This document shows positions 1-8,596 of a stretch of 64,000 nucleotides of DNA, one piece after another. The notes beneath the pieces are model-generated. The model did not search any database. It was not told the origin of the DNA and worked only from the letters and a program-made list of their open reading frames with translations. Position 1 is the stretch's first letter; each line of letters begins with the position of its first letter. The position numbers and the translations under genes are program-made. This stretch comes from JBFMAI01 sp040755725 (GTDB taxonomy: Bacteria > Planctomycetota > Phycisphaerae > UBA1845 > Fen-1342). The DNA lies in NCBI GenBank assembly GCA_040755725.1, contig JBFMAI010000035.1, positions 35,696 through 99,695 of the forward strand, read 5' to 3'.

Positions 1-395
1 CCGAGATGGGCGGCGACCTCCGCGTCCACGATCCCTACGTCTCGCACTGGTGGGAAATCGAGGCCCAGGACACCTACCCCGCCCCCGGCCACAGTTGGGC
101 CCGCTTCTTCCGCAACCAGGAGCGGCTCAAGGACCTGCGCGTGGAACCGGACCTCACCACCGCCCTGAAAGATGCCGACGCGGTCATTCTCGGTGTCCGC
201 CACAAGCCGTACTTGGAGCTGTCGCCGAACGACGTTGTCCGCATGACGGGCAAGCCGTGCGCGGTGATCGACTGCTTCGGGATCCTCGACGACGCGAAGA
301 TCCGGCGGTACTTCGAGTTGGGCTGCGAAGTAAAGGGCCTGGGCCGCGGGCATGTGAAGCGGATCAAGGACGCCGTCGCTGCTGCGCGCCCGTAA
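1..395 (+). CDS. Nucleotide-sugar dehydrogenase, C-terminal part (truncated by window edge)
   Basis: The reading frame is already open at the left edge (codons in phase with base 3), so only the last ~130 residues are seen. They match the C-terminal UDP-binding domain of the UDP-glucose/GDP-mannose dehydrogenase family: VHDPYV near the start, then the TALKDADAVILGVRHKPY segment and the late VIDCFGILDD stretch, where this family usually has a D-x-R/x-N turn. Such enzymes oxidise a UDP- or GDP-sugar to the uronic acid using NAD, for envelope polysaccharide. The N-terminal Rossmann domain and the catalytic Cys lie outside the window, so the substrate cannot be told. Confidence 0.8.
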   Translation, partial: EMGGDLRVHDPYVSHWWEIEAQDTYPAPGHSWARFFRNQERLKDLRVEPDLTTALKDADAVILGVRHKPYLELSPNDVVRMTGKPCAVIDCFGILDDAKIRRYFELGCEVKGLGRGHVKRIKDAVAAARP

Positions 396-594
396 CCGCC
401 ACGGTGTTGGGAGCGCCAAGGGCGCCCGGCGGAGCCAAGTAGCGGCCCCGTCGCGATTCGCGCCGCCGGCACCTGCGTTGGCATTCCACGGCGAGGAAGG
501 CCGACCGGGAGGGCAAGCCTCCCGGCGCACCGCGGCTTGGATGTTCCGGCACGCCGGGATCGCCCAGCCGGGTTGCACGACCGTGCCTACCGAT
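396..594. other. Intergenic region with a short palindrome
   Basis: No gene is seen in these 199 bases. At 506-526 there is a perfect 8-bp hairpin (CCGGGAGG/CCTCCCGG around a five-base loop). It has no T-run on either side, so it is more like the GGGAGGGC repeat family at 6715 and 10934 than an intrinsic terminator. Confidence 0.5.
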
Positions 595-1020
595 TCAGTG
601 GCCCGGCGGCGGGGTGACGGAGCCGGTTGACTCCGGGGCCGGCGGCGGACCGTTGGCCCGGTGAGCGGTCAGTTTCGCGCAGCGCGGGCAGGGGAACAGC
701 AGCGTCCGCTTGTCGTCGGCCACGCGATAGCGCCCCGCCTCCCACACCCGCTCGAACTCGCGATGACTGACTTGGAAGTAGTGCCGGCAGTCCGGGCAGT
801 AAAAGCCGATGAACTCGTTGTCCGGCGCGCCGTCCGGCCCCGGAATCGCCCACTTCACGACGGCCCCGCCGAGTACCACCACGACCAGGCCGACGCCCAC
901 CAGCAGCACGATGCGGCGGTGGGCTACGAGGAACGGCCGGACGCCGTCGAGGCGGTTGCGGGCGGCCGTGCGTACGTTGGCGAGGAGTTGCCGTGCCGCG
1001 TCGAGGATACTCCAGTCCAT
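595..1020 (-). CDS. Single-pass membrane protein with cytoplasmic-type zinc ribbon
   Basis: Hypothetical protein of 141 residues. One membrane segment lies at about residues 34-58 (Val/Leu-rich). It is followed by a soluble part with two Cys pairs, CPDC and CPRC, about 35 residues apart, a typical Zn-ribbon spacing, and a Pro-rich tail. A GGAG lies 7 bases before the ATG. It reads in the same direction as the GroES-like gene 56 bases upstream and may share its transcript. Planctomycetes encode many such CxxC membrane proteins; no specific function can be given. Confidence 0.65.
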   Translation of the reverse strand: MDWSILDAARQLLANVRTAARNRLDGVRPFLVAHRRIVLLVGVGLVVVVLGGAVVKWAIPGPDGAPDNEFIGFYCPDCRHYFQVSHREFERVWEAGRYRVADDKRTLLFPCPRCAKLTAHRANGPPPAPESTGSVTPPPGH

Positions 1021-1076
1021 TGCGTTGCGCTACTCCGACCATCTCTCGGCCCGGCGCCACGCGACGAGGAACTCCC

Positions 1077-1409
1077 CTAATCGGCGGTCTGCTGCGGGCG
1101 CCGAAAAACCGCGACGACATCGTCGATCGGCACGACGAACAGCCGGTTATCGCCCTCGAAATCCACCGGGATGGCGTTCTTGGGATTGAACAACACACGG
1201 TCGTACTGCGCGATGGGGTAGTCCTCGTCGCGCTGGATCTGCGCGGAGACGGCGACGACGCGGCCCGTGATGGTGGGGATTTCGATATTGCCGGGAAGCT
1301 GAATGCCGCCCTTGGTCGTCTTCTTGTCCTCGTCTTTGCGGATGAGGACGCGCTTGCCGACGGGCTCGACGGTTTCGAGCGTCTGCTTGCCGGATCCGGT
1401 CTGGGCCAT
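1077..1409 (-). CDS. GroES-like co-chaperonin
   Basis: The 110-residue product has the GroES beta-barrel pattern: an early VGKRVLIRKDE strand, a mobile-loop region with KTTKGGIQLP, then GRVVAVSAQ, a YDRVLFNP turn and a hydrophobic C-terminal strand ending DDVVAVF. An upstream extension of the frame is possible, but the ATG at 1409 has a strong GAGAGGAG ribosome site at good spacing and was chosen. No groEL lies beside it. Planctomycetes often carry several unlinked GroES/GroEL copies, so this is probably one of several co-chaperonins. Confidence 0.8.
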   Translation of the reverse strand: MAQTGSGKQTLETVEPVGKRVLIRKDEDKKTTKGGIQLPGNIEIPTITGRVVAVSAQIQRDEDYPIAQYDRVLFNPKNAIPVDFEGDNRLFVVPIDDVVAVFRRPQQTAD

Positions 1410-1518
1410 GACACTCCTCTCGTCCCGCCGGGACGCGGTACCTATACTACGCGGCGCCGCGACCGTTGGCGAGGGCACGGCGCCGTCGGCCGTGTTCCTC
1501 TGATCGGAGAGCCCGCCG

Positions 1519-2320
<802 letters not shown>

Positions 2321-2334
<14 letters not shown>

Positions 2335-3232
2335 GCTCCCGGTGCTCACCAGCGACGTCCCGGGTCTGCCTGGTCGTCCGCCCACGATGCACAAGGGCCA
2401 GGCCGGCCGCGTGGCCCTCATCGCCGGCAGTCGTGGCCTGAGCGGTGCCGCCGTGCTCAGCGCGCTGGGCGCCCTCCGCGGTGGAGCGGGTTTGGTCCGC
2501 GTGTACTGCCCACTTTCGATCCAACCGATTGTGGCGGCCGGCGAGCCGTGCCTGATGACGGCGGCGCTGCCGGAAGATGGCGAGGGACAGGTGGCCCGGG
2601 CGCCCGCCGAGCCGTTCGACCTGAGCTGGGCCGGTGTTGTGGCGATCGGCCCGGGACTGGGTCAGCGTGGCCGGGTGGCGGACGTGGTGGCCGAGGTCCT
2701 CGCCGCATTTCCCGGCCCCGTCGTCGTTGATGCCGACGGCCTGAACGCGGTCGCGCCCCGGGGAGCAGCGGTCTGGTCAACCCGTGCCGGACGCACGACG
2801 GTGATCACGCCGCACCCAGGCGAGATGGCCCGCCTGCGGAGCGGCCTGGGTCTCGCGGCGGCCACCGGCGACGACGATGACACGCGTGTTCGGACCGCGC
2901 ATGAGTTCGCCGCGCCGACCGGGGTGACTGTCGTGCTCAAAGGCCACCGCACCGTCGTGTGTACGCGGGACCAAGCCCACATCAACACGACCGGCAACGC
3001 CGGCATGGCGACCGGCGGAATGGGCGACGTGCTGACCGGCCTGATCGCCGCCCTGCTGGCCCAGGGGCTGAGTGCGTTCGACGCCGCGCGACTCGGGGTG
3101 CATGTCCACGGGCTGGCCGCGGACTACTGCGCCCGAGAGATCGGGGCGGTGGGTTTCCTGGCCCGGGACGTGGCCGAGGCCATTCCGCGCGCACTACAAG
3201 AGGTATCCCGCCCACGCATCGGTTTTCGCTGA
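2321..3232 (+). CDS. nnrD: ADP/ATP-dependent NAD(P)H-hydrate dehydratase
   Basis: The enzyme repairs NAD(P)H damaged by hydration (NADHX/NADPHX). The 303 residues are the stand-alone C-terminal (ribokinase-like) half of the YjeF family: HKGQAGRVALIAGS near the start, GAGLVRVYCP, IGPGLG, VVVDADGLNA, TPHPGEMARL, and the nucleotide-binding GNAGMATGGMGDVLTG containing the catalytic Asp. The N-terminal epimerase half (NnrE) is absent here. It overlaps larB by 14 bases; both handle nicotinamide-type nucleotides, which may explain the pairing. Confidence 0.93.
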
Positions 3233-3263
3233 CGACCGGGCGAGTGAAGCCCGGCAACCGAGG

Positions 3264-3392
3264 TCAGCCGATGTTGATCGAGAGTCCGCTCAGCAGGTTC
3301 TGCAAGAACGTAAACAGCTGCTGAAGGAAGCTACTGAGGACCCCAAGCAACGTGTCCATGAAACTGCTGAACGTCCCATTGAGATCGAGCAT
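3264..3392 (-). CDS. Small amphipathic hydrophobic protein, 42 residues
   Basis: A short frame of 43 codons begins at ATG 3392, preceded by a perfect AGGAGG ribosome site (bases 3397-3406 on this strand) and by a promoter-like sequence at 3450-3478. The peptide starts MLDLNGTFSSFMDTLLG and continues with repeated Leu/Phe at 3-4 residue spacing separated by Gln, Ser and Asn, ending SINIG. That pattern suggests an amphipathic helix at a membrane or an oligomer interface rather than a classic transmembrane segment. It converges with nnrD. No family is recognised. The opposite strand is also open here but has no comparable start signal. Confidence 0.55.
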   Translation of the reverse strand: MLDLNGTFSSFMDTLLGVLSSFLQQLFTFLQNLLSGLSINIG

Positions 3393-3449
3393 GCTACGCC
3401 TCCTTGCTCTAGTGCCTCGCTCGAATGCTCAAATGCACCGAACGCGCAC

Positions 3450-3478
3450 ATCATAGCGGCCGCTGCACGACATGGAAA
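3450..3478 (-). promoter_or_regulatory. Sigma70-like promoter for the 42-residue protein
   Basis: On the minus strand TTTCCA (3473-3478) and TATGAT (3450-3455) are separated by 17 bases. TATGAT is 5/6 and TTTCCA 4/6 to the consensus. Transcription would start near 3443, giving a ~50-base leader before the small gene. Confidence 0.45.
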
Positions 3479-3527
3479 CCCCCGCGCCGCAGCGCCAGCA
3501 ACGACGCCGTGAGCGCTATCGGACCAG

Positions 3528-3569
3528 AAAAACGCACTCCCGACGGGCCGGGTGACCCATCGGGAGTGC
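3528..3569 (-). terminator. Intrinsic terminator on the minus strand
   Basis: Bases 3534-3543 and 3560-3569 form a perfect 10-bp stem, extended by GGG/CCC after one mismatch. Reading the minus strand, it is followed by GTTTTTC (T-run 3532-3528). It must end a minus-strand transcript that starts between about 3600 and 3860, where no convincing gene is seen. Confidence 0.7.
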
Positions 3570-3720
3570 CCACTGGCACTGGCCCCCCTCGCCTGTATTC
3601 CCTCCCAGACGGGCCGCGGGCATCGCCGCCGGCGTCCGCCCCTCCAACGGGGGTTCCGGCGGCGGCCCACGGCCTCCTCCCCAGACCCGCCCGGCCTCCG
3701 CAACGTCCCTGCGCGTCAAC
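3534..3720 (-). ncRNA. Candidate structured small RNA ending at the 3528 terminator
   Basis: Upstream of the terminator the minus strand can form a long rod: GGCCGTGGGC pairs with GCCCGCGGCC (one G-U), enclosing CGCCGCCGG/CCGGCGGCG and a CCCC/GGGG top. The RNA is rich in GGAGG-like purine tracts. The frames that cross it read into the terminator and have no good start, so an RNA is more likely than a protein. It does not show the conserved core motifs of SRP RNA or RNase P. The 5' end is a guess. Confidence 0.3.
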
Positions 3721-3861
3721 TCCACATCCTAGCAAGCGGCCGAACGTGCGGATATTGGGGTTTTCCCTAGTATCCGCCTTCTCCAACCGGCCGCGGCTGC
3801 CGAAACCCCCTGGCGGAGTCACTTCCACGGCCCCGGTCGGTACGGTACGCTTTGAACGCCG

Positions 3862-4785
3862 ATGGACGCCGATCGCGGACACCTCCTGACCGAGCAACGC
3901 AATCCGATGGCGGCCGAGCTGGACGCCCTGCCTTTGGAGCAGGCGTTCGATGTCATGAATGCCGAGGACCGCCGGATTGCCCACGCCGTCGCCGCCGCCA
4001 AGACCGATATCCTCGCGGCGATCCAGCTCATCGCCGAAGGGATGCGGCGGGGGGGACGGCTCATCTACGTCGGGGCGGGCACGAGCGGGCGCCTCGGCGT
4101 ATTGGACGCGGCCGAGTGCCCCCCGACATTCCTGGTCGACCCGCAGACCGTGCAGGGAGTTATCGCGGGCGGCGATGCCGCGCTCCGCCGCAGTGCCGAG
4201 CATCGCGAGGACGACGCCGAGCAGGGGGCGGCCGAAGTCGAGGCGCTGCGGGTGGGCCCCCATGACACGGTGTTCGGCATTGCCACGGGCGGGACGACAC
4301 CATTCGTGCACGGCGCCCTGGCGCGGGCACGGCAGCGCGGCGCACGCACCGTGTTTCTGGCCTGTGTCCCCCGCGAAGAGGTGGCGGACCAAGCAGACGT
4401 GTCGATCCGTGTACTGACCGGCCCCGAGGTCATCGCGGGCTCGACCCGGCTCAAGGCCGGCCTGGCGACGAAAATGGTACTCAACACCGTCAGCACCCTC
4501 GTAATGGTCCAGCTCGGAAAGGTCTACGGCGACCTGATGGTGGACGTGAACGCTCGCGGGTGCGCCAAGCTGGTTGACCGGGCGATTCGCACGACCGTGG
4601 CCGTCACCGGCCTGTCGCGCGCTGCGGCGCGGGCCCTGCTGGAACGTGCGGATTGGCACGTCAAGACCGCCATCGTCATGCACCGCCTCGGGCTCGACGC
4701 GGACGAAGCCCGTCGTCGGCTGGACGCCCACCAGGGCCGCCTGCGCCGGGTGCTGGAGGCCGCGGAGCCGCCGCCGTGCGCGTAA
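3862..4785 (+). CDS. murQ: N-acetylmuramic acid 6-phosphate etherase
   Basis: MurQ cleaves the lactyl ether of MurNAc-6-phosphate to give GlcNAc-6-phosphate during cell-wall recycling. The 307 residues have the SIS-domain signature GAGTSGRLGVLDAAECPPTF with the likely general acid/base Glu85, then GGDAALRRS with the following EHREDD, and GIATGGTTPFVHGAL. The C-terminal small helical domain (AARALLERADWHVKTAIVM) is also present. Length is normal. Its stop codon overlaps the next gene. It shows that this planctomycete handles muramic acid derivatives. Confidence 0.95.
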   Translation: MDADRGHLLTEQRNPMAAELDALPLEQAFDVMNAEDRRIAHAVAAAKTDILAAIQLIAEGMRRGGRLIYVGAGTSGRLGVLDAAECPPTFLVDPQTVQGVIAGGDAALRRSAEHREDDAEQGAAEVEALRVGPHDTVFGIATGGTTPFVHGALARARQRGARTVFLACVPREEVADQADVSIRVLTGPEVIAGSTRLKAGLATKMVLNTVSTLVMVQLGKVYGDLMVDVNARGCAKLVDRAIRTTVAVTGLSRAAARALLERADWHVKTAIVMHRLGLDADEARRRLDAHQGRLRRVLEAAEPPPCA

Positions 4786-5858
4786 TGCTCCTAGTGACCG
4801 ATTTCCAGCGCGGGGGCACGCCGCTGCGGATCGCACGGCTGGCCCGTGGGCTGGCGGTCGCCGGCCTCGAAGTCCACGCGGGCTGCCTCGCGCCGCCCGG
4901 CCCGGTCAGCGGCGACCTGGCGGCGGCGGGCATCCCGACCTTTGCCTGCCATGCGCGCGGCCCGCACGACCTCGCCACGTTTTGGCGCCTAACCCGCCAC
5001 GTCCGCCGCCTCCGCCCCGACCTGATCCACGCCACGCTCACCCACGCCAACGTGGCGGCACGGCTGGCCGGGTTGTTCGAGGGGATTCCGGTGATTGGTT
5101 CGACCGCCACGATCGAGCTCGAACGCCGGTGGCACGGCTGGGCCGAGCGCGTCACGGGGGGCCTCGAACAGGCCCACTTGGTCGGCAGTCACGTGGTTGC
5201 CGAGCACGTGGTGCGTGCTTTTCGGCGACCGCGTCAACGCGTCCACGTCGTTCCGCCCTCGCTGGACCCTTGGCCGCAAAGCGTCGAACGCCGCGTTGCG
5301 CGCTGGACGCTCGGTCTGCCCGACGACGCGTTCGTCGTCGCGTGGGCCGGCCGTTTCGATCCGGTCAAGCGGCTGGACTTGATGGTCGCGTGCGCCGAAC
5401 GATTGGCCGACATTCCCGCGTGGTTTCTGCTGGCGGGCGACGGCCCGCAGCGGCCGCACGTGCAGCGGCTACTCGACCACAGTCCGGCCCGGTCGCACGT
5501 GCAACTGCTCGGCTGGCGCGACGACGTGCCGACCATCCTCTCCGCGGCCGACGCGTTCCTCTTTCCCTCCCTCACCGAAGGCATGCCCAACGCGGTGCTG
5601 GAGGCGATGGCTTGCGGCGTGGCGATCGTGGGCAGCGACATACCGGCCCTGCGCGAGCTGGCCGGCGACGAAGGTCGTTTGCGGCTGGTCGCCGGCGATG
5701 ATCCCGCCGACTTCGCCGTCGCCCTGCGACAACTGCGCGAGAATGAGACCCAGCGCCGCACGCTGGCGGGGCGCGCGGCCACGTGGGCCTGCGAGAACCT
5801 GCGTTTCGAAGCGACCCTCGCCGCCATCCGCCGGGTTTACGAGCACGTCCTCGGATGA
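4776..5858 (+). CDS. GT4-family glycosyltransferase
   Basis: A 360-residue GT-B fold retaining glycosyltransferase. The start VRVMLLVTDFQRGGTPLR is the typical N-terminal Rossmann strand with donor-side Gly loop; the C-terminal half has WAGRFDPVKRLDLM, LLAGDGPQR, VQLLGWRDDV and the nucleotide-sugar E-x7-E region in FPSLTEGMPNAVLEAMACG. GTG 4776 was chosen because GGAG lies about 9 bases before it; ATG 4785, which overlaps the murQ stop, is an alternative. Longer upstream frames are inside murQ. Likely role: assembly of an envelope polysaccharide. Acceptor and donor are unknown. Confidence 0.88.
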   Translation: MRVMLLVTDFQRGGTPLRIARLARGLAVAGLEVHAGCLAPPGPVSGDLAAAGIPTFACHARGPHDLATFWRLTRHVRRLRPDLIHATLTHANVAARLAGLFEGIPVIGSTATIELERRWHGWAERVTGGLEQAHLVGSHVVAEHVVRAFRRPRQRVHVVPPSLDPWPQSVERRVARWTLGLPDDAFVVAWAGRFDPVKRLDLMVACAERLADIPAWFLLAGDGPQRPHVQRLLDHSPARSHVQLLGWRDDVPTILSAADAFLFPSLTEGMPNAVLEAMACGVAIVGSDIPALRELAGDEGRLRLVAGDDPADFAVALRQLRENETQRRTLAGRAATWACENLRFEATLAAIRRVYEHVLG

Positions 5859-5885
5859 ACGTCGGAGCGAGTCGGCCAAACGCGG

Positions 5886-6311
5886 TCAATCGTCGCGGGA
5901 CGGACGCGCTTGCCGGCCGCGTTTCACGTCTCCCCGTTGCTGCTTCTCCCGCACGCGTCGGCGGCGCGACGCCGCCGTCGGACGCGTCGGTCGCCGGGGC
6001 GTCCGCACCCGCAGGGCCTCTTCGAGCAGGTCCAGCAGGCGCTCTTCGGCCACGGCGCGGTTGGCGGCCTGGCTTCGCTGCGGTCGCGCCACCACGCGGA
6101 GCCGTCCGTCGCGTGTGCGGCGCGAAGCACAGCGGCGGGCCACGCGGTCGCGCTGCTCGGCGGTGAACAGGGGGCAGTTCTGGAAATCGAACAGCAGCGT
6201 CGCGCGGGTGCTGACTTTGTTGACGTGTTGGCCACCGGGGCCGCCGGCGGGGTCAAACCGCCACTCCAGCCACGGTGCCAGCTTGCGGATGTCCGTTCGG
6301 CGCACGTCCAA
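5886..6311 (-). CDS. arfB: ArfB-type ribosome-rescue peptidyl-tRNA hydrolase
   Basis: ArfB (YaeJ) hydrolyses peptidyl-tRNA on ribosomes stalled at an mRNA end. The 141 residues are close to the usual 140. The catalytic GGQ is residues 26-28 within AGGPGGQHVNKVSTRATLLF, and the protein lacks the codon-recognition domains of RF1/RF2. The C-terminus is a long Arg/Lys-rich tail, as needed to sit in the empty mRNA channel. It is the back-up pathway to tmRNA, whose gene lies about 560 bases upstream on the same strand. Confidence 0.9.
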   Translation of the reverse strand: MDVRRTDIRKLAPWLEWRFDPAGGPGGQHVNKVSTRATLLFDFQNCPLFTAEQRDRVARRCASRRTRDGRLRVVARPQRSQAANRAVAEERLLDLLEEALRVRTPRRPTRPTAASRRRRVREKQQRGDVKRGRQARPSRDD

Positions 6312-6354
6312 GCCTCACCGGCTCCCGGCCGCCAAGGCGACGCGGCAGCCGGGT

Positions 6355-6429
6355 TCAGCACATCGCAAGATACGCGGCCAGGAAGTAAACGGCGATGCGG
6401 ATTCTCTGCGGCGTCCAGACAAAGAGCAT
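6355..6429 (-). CDS. Possible 24-residue membrane peptide
   Basis: A 25-codon frame starts at ATG 6429 directly behind GAGGAGGCGAAGG, a strong ribosome site. The peptide MLFVWTPQRIRIAVYFLAAY continues LAMC and could be one short membrane helix with Arg at its start. It sits between ssrA and arfB on the same strand. Length alone gives little support; the ribosome site is the main argument. Confidence 0.35.
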   Translation of the reverse strand: MLFVWTPQRIRIAVYFLAAYLAMC

Positions 6430-7245
<816 letters not shown>

Positions 7246-7325
7246 ATCGCGTTGTCAAAGAACCAGCGGCCAAGTCGGGGCCGCCCCGGGGGCGCCGGGG
7301 ACGACGCGACCGTGACCACACGTGA

Positions 7326-7354
7326 AGTATACGGACAGGCTGCGAGAATGCCAA
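7326..7354 (-). promoter_or_regulatory. Promoter of ssrA
   Basis: On the minus strand TTGGCA (7349-7354) and TATACT (7326-7331) are 17 bases apart, each 5/6 to the sigma70 consensus. The start would be near 7319, leaving a ~74-base leader to be removed by RNase P. Confidence 0.65.
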
Positions 7355-7424
7355 TTTGGCGGCGCGGGAAACCCGGCGCGGCCCGACCCGGCCCGATCCC
7401 GCGAAACCGCGGTCGCCGCCCCAC

Positions 7425-7931
7425 CTAACGATGATACGGCACCGCCCCGGTAATCAGCCCGATGACGATCTTGAACGCCCAACTGCCCAGGAGCAGAACC
7501 AACAGGCCCGCAAACAGCCGGTACGGGGTAAGCCACGGCAACCGGATGACGGGCCACCGCCCCCGGGCCAACGTCCAGACGCAGCCGACCGCCAACGCCG
7601 TCGTGCCCAATGCGAAGACGAACCCGGCCGGCTGGACCCAGAAGGCCCGGAGCCACTGACCGCGCACAAAATGCGCGAAGGCGGTCGTCATGCCGCACGT
7701 CGGGCAGGGGTAGCCGGTCATAATCAGCATCCCGCACGGGCCGGTGCCCAGTTGGGCGTGGGTGCCCCACCCGCGGGGATCGGGCCGGAGGTACGCGGCC
7801 AAGCCGAGAATTCCCAGACAAGCGAGCAGCAGCAACCCCGCCACCACTCGCGGACGCGCCGTCGTGCTCCGCTTCGGCGTCGTCAAACCGGCCGCGGCCG
7901 GGACTTCGGTGTCCGTCTCGCCATCCCGCAA
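7425..7931 (-). CDS. DUF2752 membrane protein
   Basis: A 168-residue membrane protein with the DUF2752 signature GYPCPTCGMTTAFAHFVRGQ between the first and second membrane segments. Hydrophobic segments lie at about residues 29-47, 97-115 and 137-160. The family is common in planctomycetes and Bacteroidetes; its function is unknown, and the CPTCG pair may bind metal or be redox active. The start is uncertain: TTG at 7931 has no clear ribosome site. It follows the ACT-domain gene by 3 bases and is probably co-transcribed. Confidence 0.75.
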   Translation of the reverse strand: MRDGETDTEVPAAAGLTTPKRSTTARPRVVAGLLLLACLGILGLAAYLRPDPRGWGTHAQLGTGPCGMLIMTGYPCPTCGMTTAFAHFVRGQWLRAFWVQPAGFVFALGTTALAVGCVWTLARGRWPVIRLPWLTPYRLFAGLLVLLLGSWAFKIVIGLITGAVPYHR

Positions 7932-7934
7932 GCA

Positions 7935-8408
7935 TCACGTCCGTCGCGGACGCGGGGCCGTGCGGGCGGTCGCCGCGACCTTGCGCCGCGGTTTCCGCTC
8001 ATCCAACACCTGCGCCGCCTTCTTGAAATCCGACACACGGAACACGCCGAGCGTCCGGCCGCCGGGGGCGCCGGTCGTGAGGTAAGCATAGCTCACGGCG
8101 ATGTGCTCCCTGGCCAGCCGTTCCACAACGTCCGCCAGCGCTCCGGGCCGGTTGGGCAGCGTGGTGAGCAGCACCGTCGTCTCCGCCGTCGGCACGTTGA
8201 TCCGGGCCAGGCTCTGCCGCGCCGCCGCGCTGTCCGCGGCGACCAGCCGCAGCACGCCGTGCTCCGTCGCATCCATCATACTCAGCGCCACGATGTTGAT
8301 CTTGTCGTTGGCCAGTTGTTGGCAGACACGTGCCAGGATGTTGGGCTTGCTGGCGAGAAAGACAGAGAACTGGGTCTCGGTCCTGGTGCTCCCGTTGCCG
8401 GCTTTCAT
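7935..8408 (-). CDS. Tandem ACT-domain protein
   Basis: 157 residues with two ACT-type ligand-binding folds: residues ~12-75 (QFSVFLASKPNILARVCQQL, then INIVALSMMD) and ~80-140 (TVLLTTLPNRPGALADVVERL, then ISYAYL-like). A basic tail of about 20 residues follows. There is no catalytic domain, so it is probably a sensor of amino acids or a related small molecule. AAGGAG lies about 9 bases before the ATG. It is transcribed away from rnr. Confidence 0.8.
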   Translation of the reverse strand: MKAGNGSTRTETQFSVFLASKPNILARVCQQLANDKINIVALSMMDATEHGVLRLVAADSAAARQSLARINVPTAETTVLLTTLPNRPGALADVVERLAREHIAVSYAYLTTGAPGGRTLGVFRVSDFKKAAQVLDERKPRRKVAATARTAPRPRRT

Positions 8409-8596
8409 GAGGGTTCACTCCTTGGGCCATGGACGGGATCCGCCGCGCGGACCCGGTCGGCACGCCGCGACGGCCCGTGGGCGGGGCGCCGACGATGGAA
8501 GTGGGGCCGCGTGACGTTTATCATGTTCGCCGGCGGGCCGCAAGGCGTCCGGGCGGGGTGCGGCCCGCGCCGGGGGCCCGCCGCCGGTAGACCCTG

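Noticed and set aside
3534..3720. SRP (4.5S) RNA or RNase P RNA
   Set aside because: The rod shape is suggestive, but the GGAAGGAGCAGC-type SRP core and the conserved RNase P regions are absent.
3516..3725. A 69-codon minus-strand frame upstream of the 42-residue protein
   Set aside because: It reads straight through the terminator hairpin at 3534-3569 and lacks a ribosome site; the region is better seen as a non-coding RNA.
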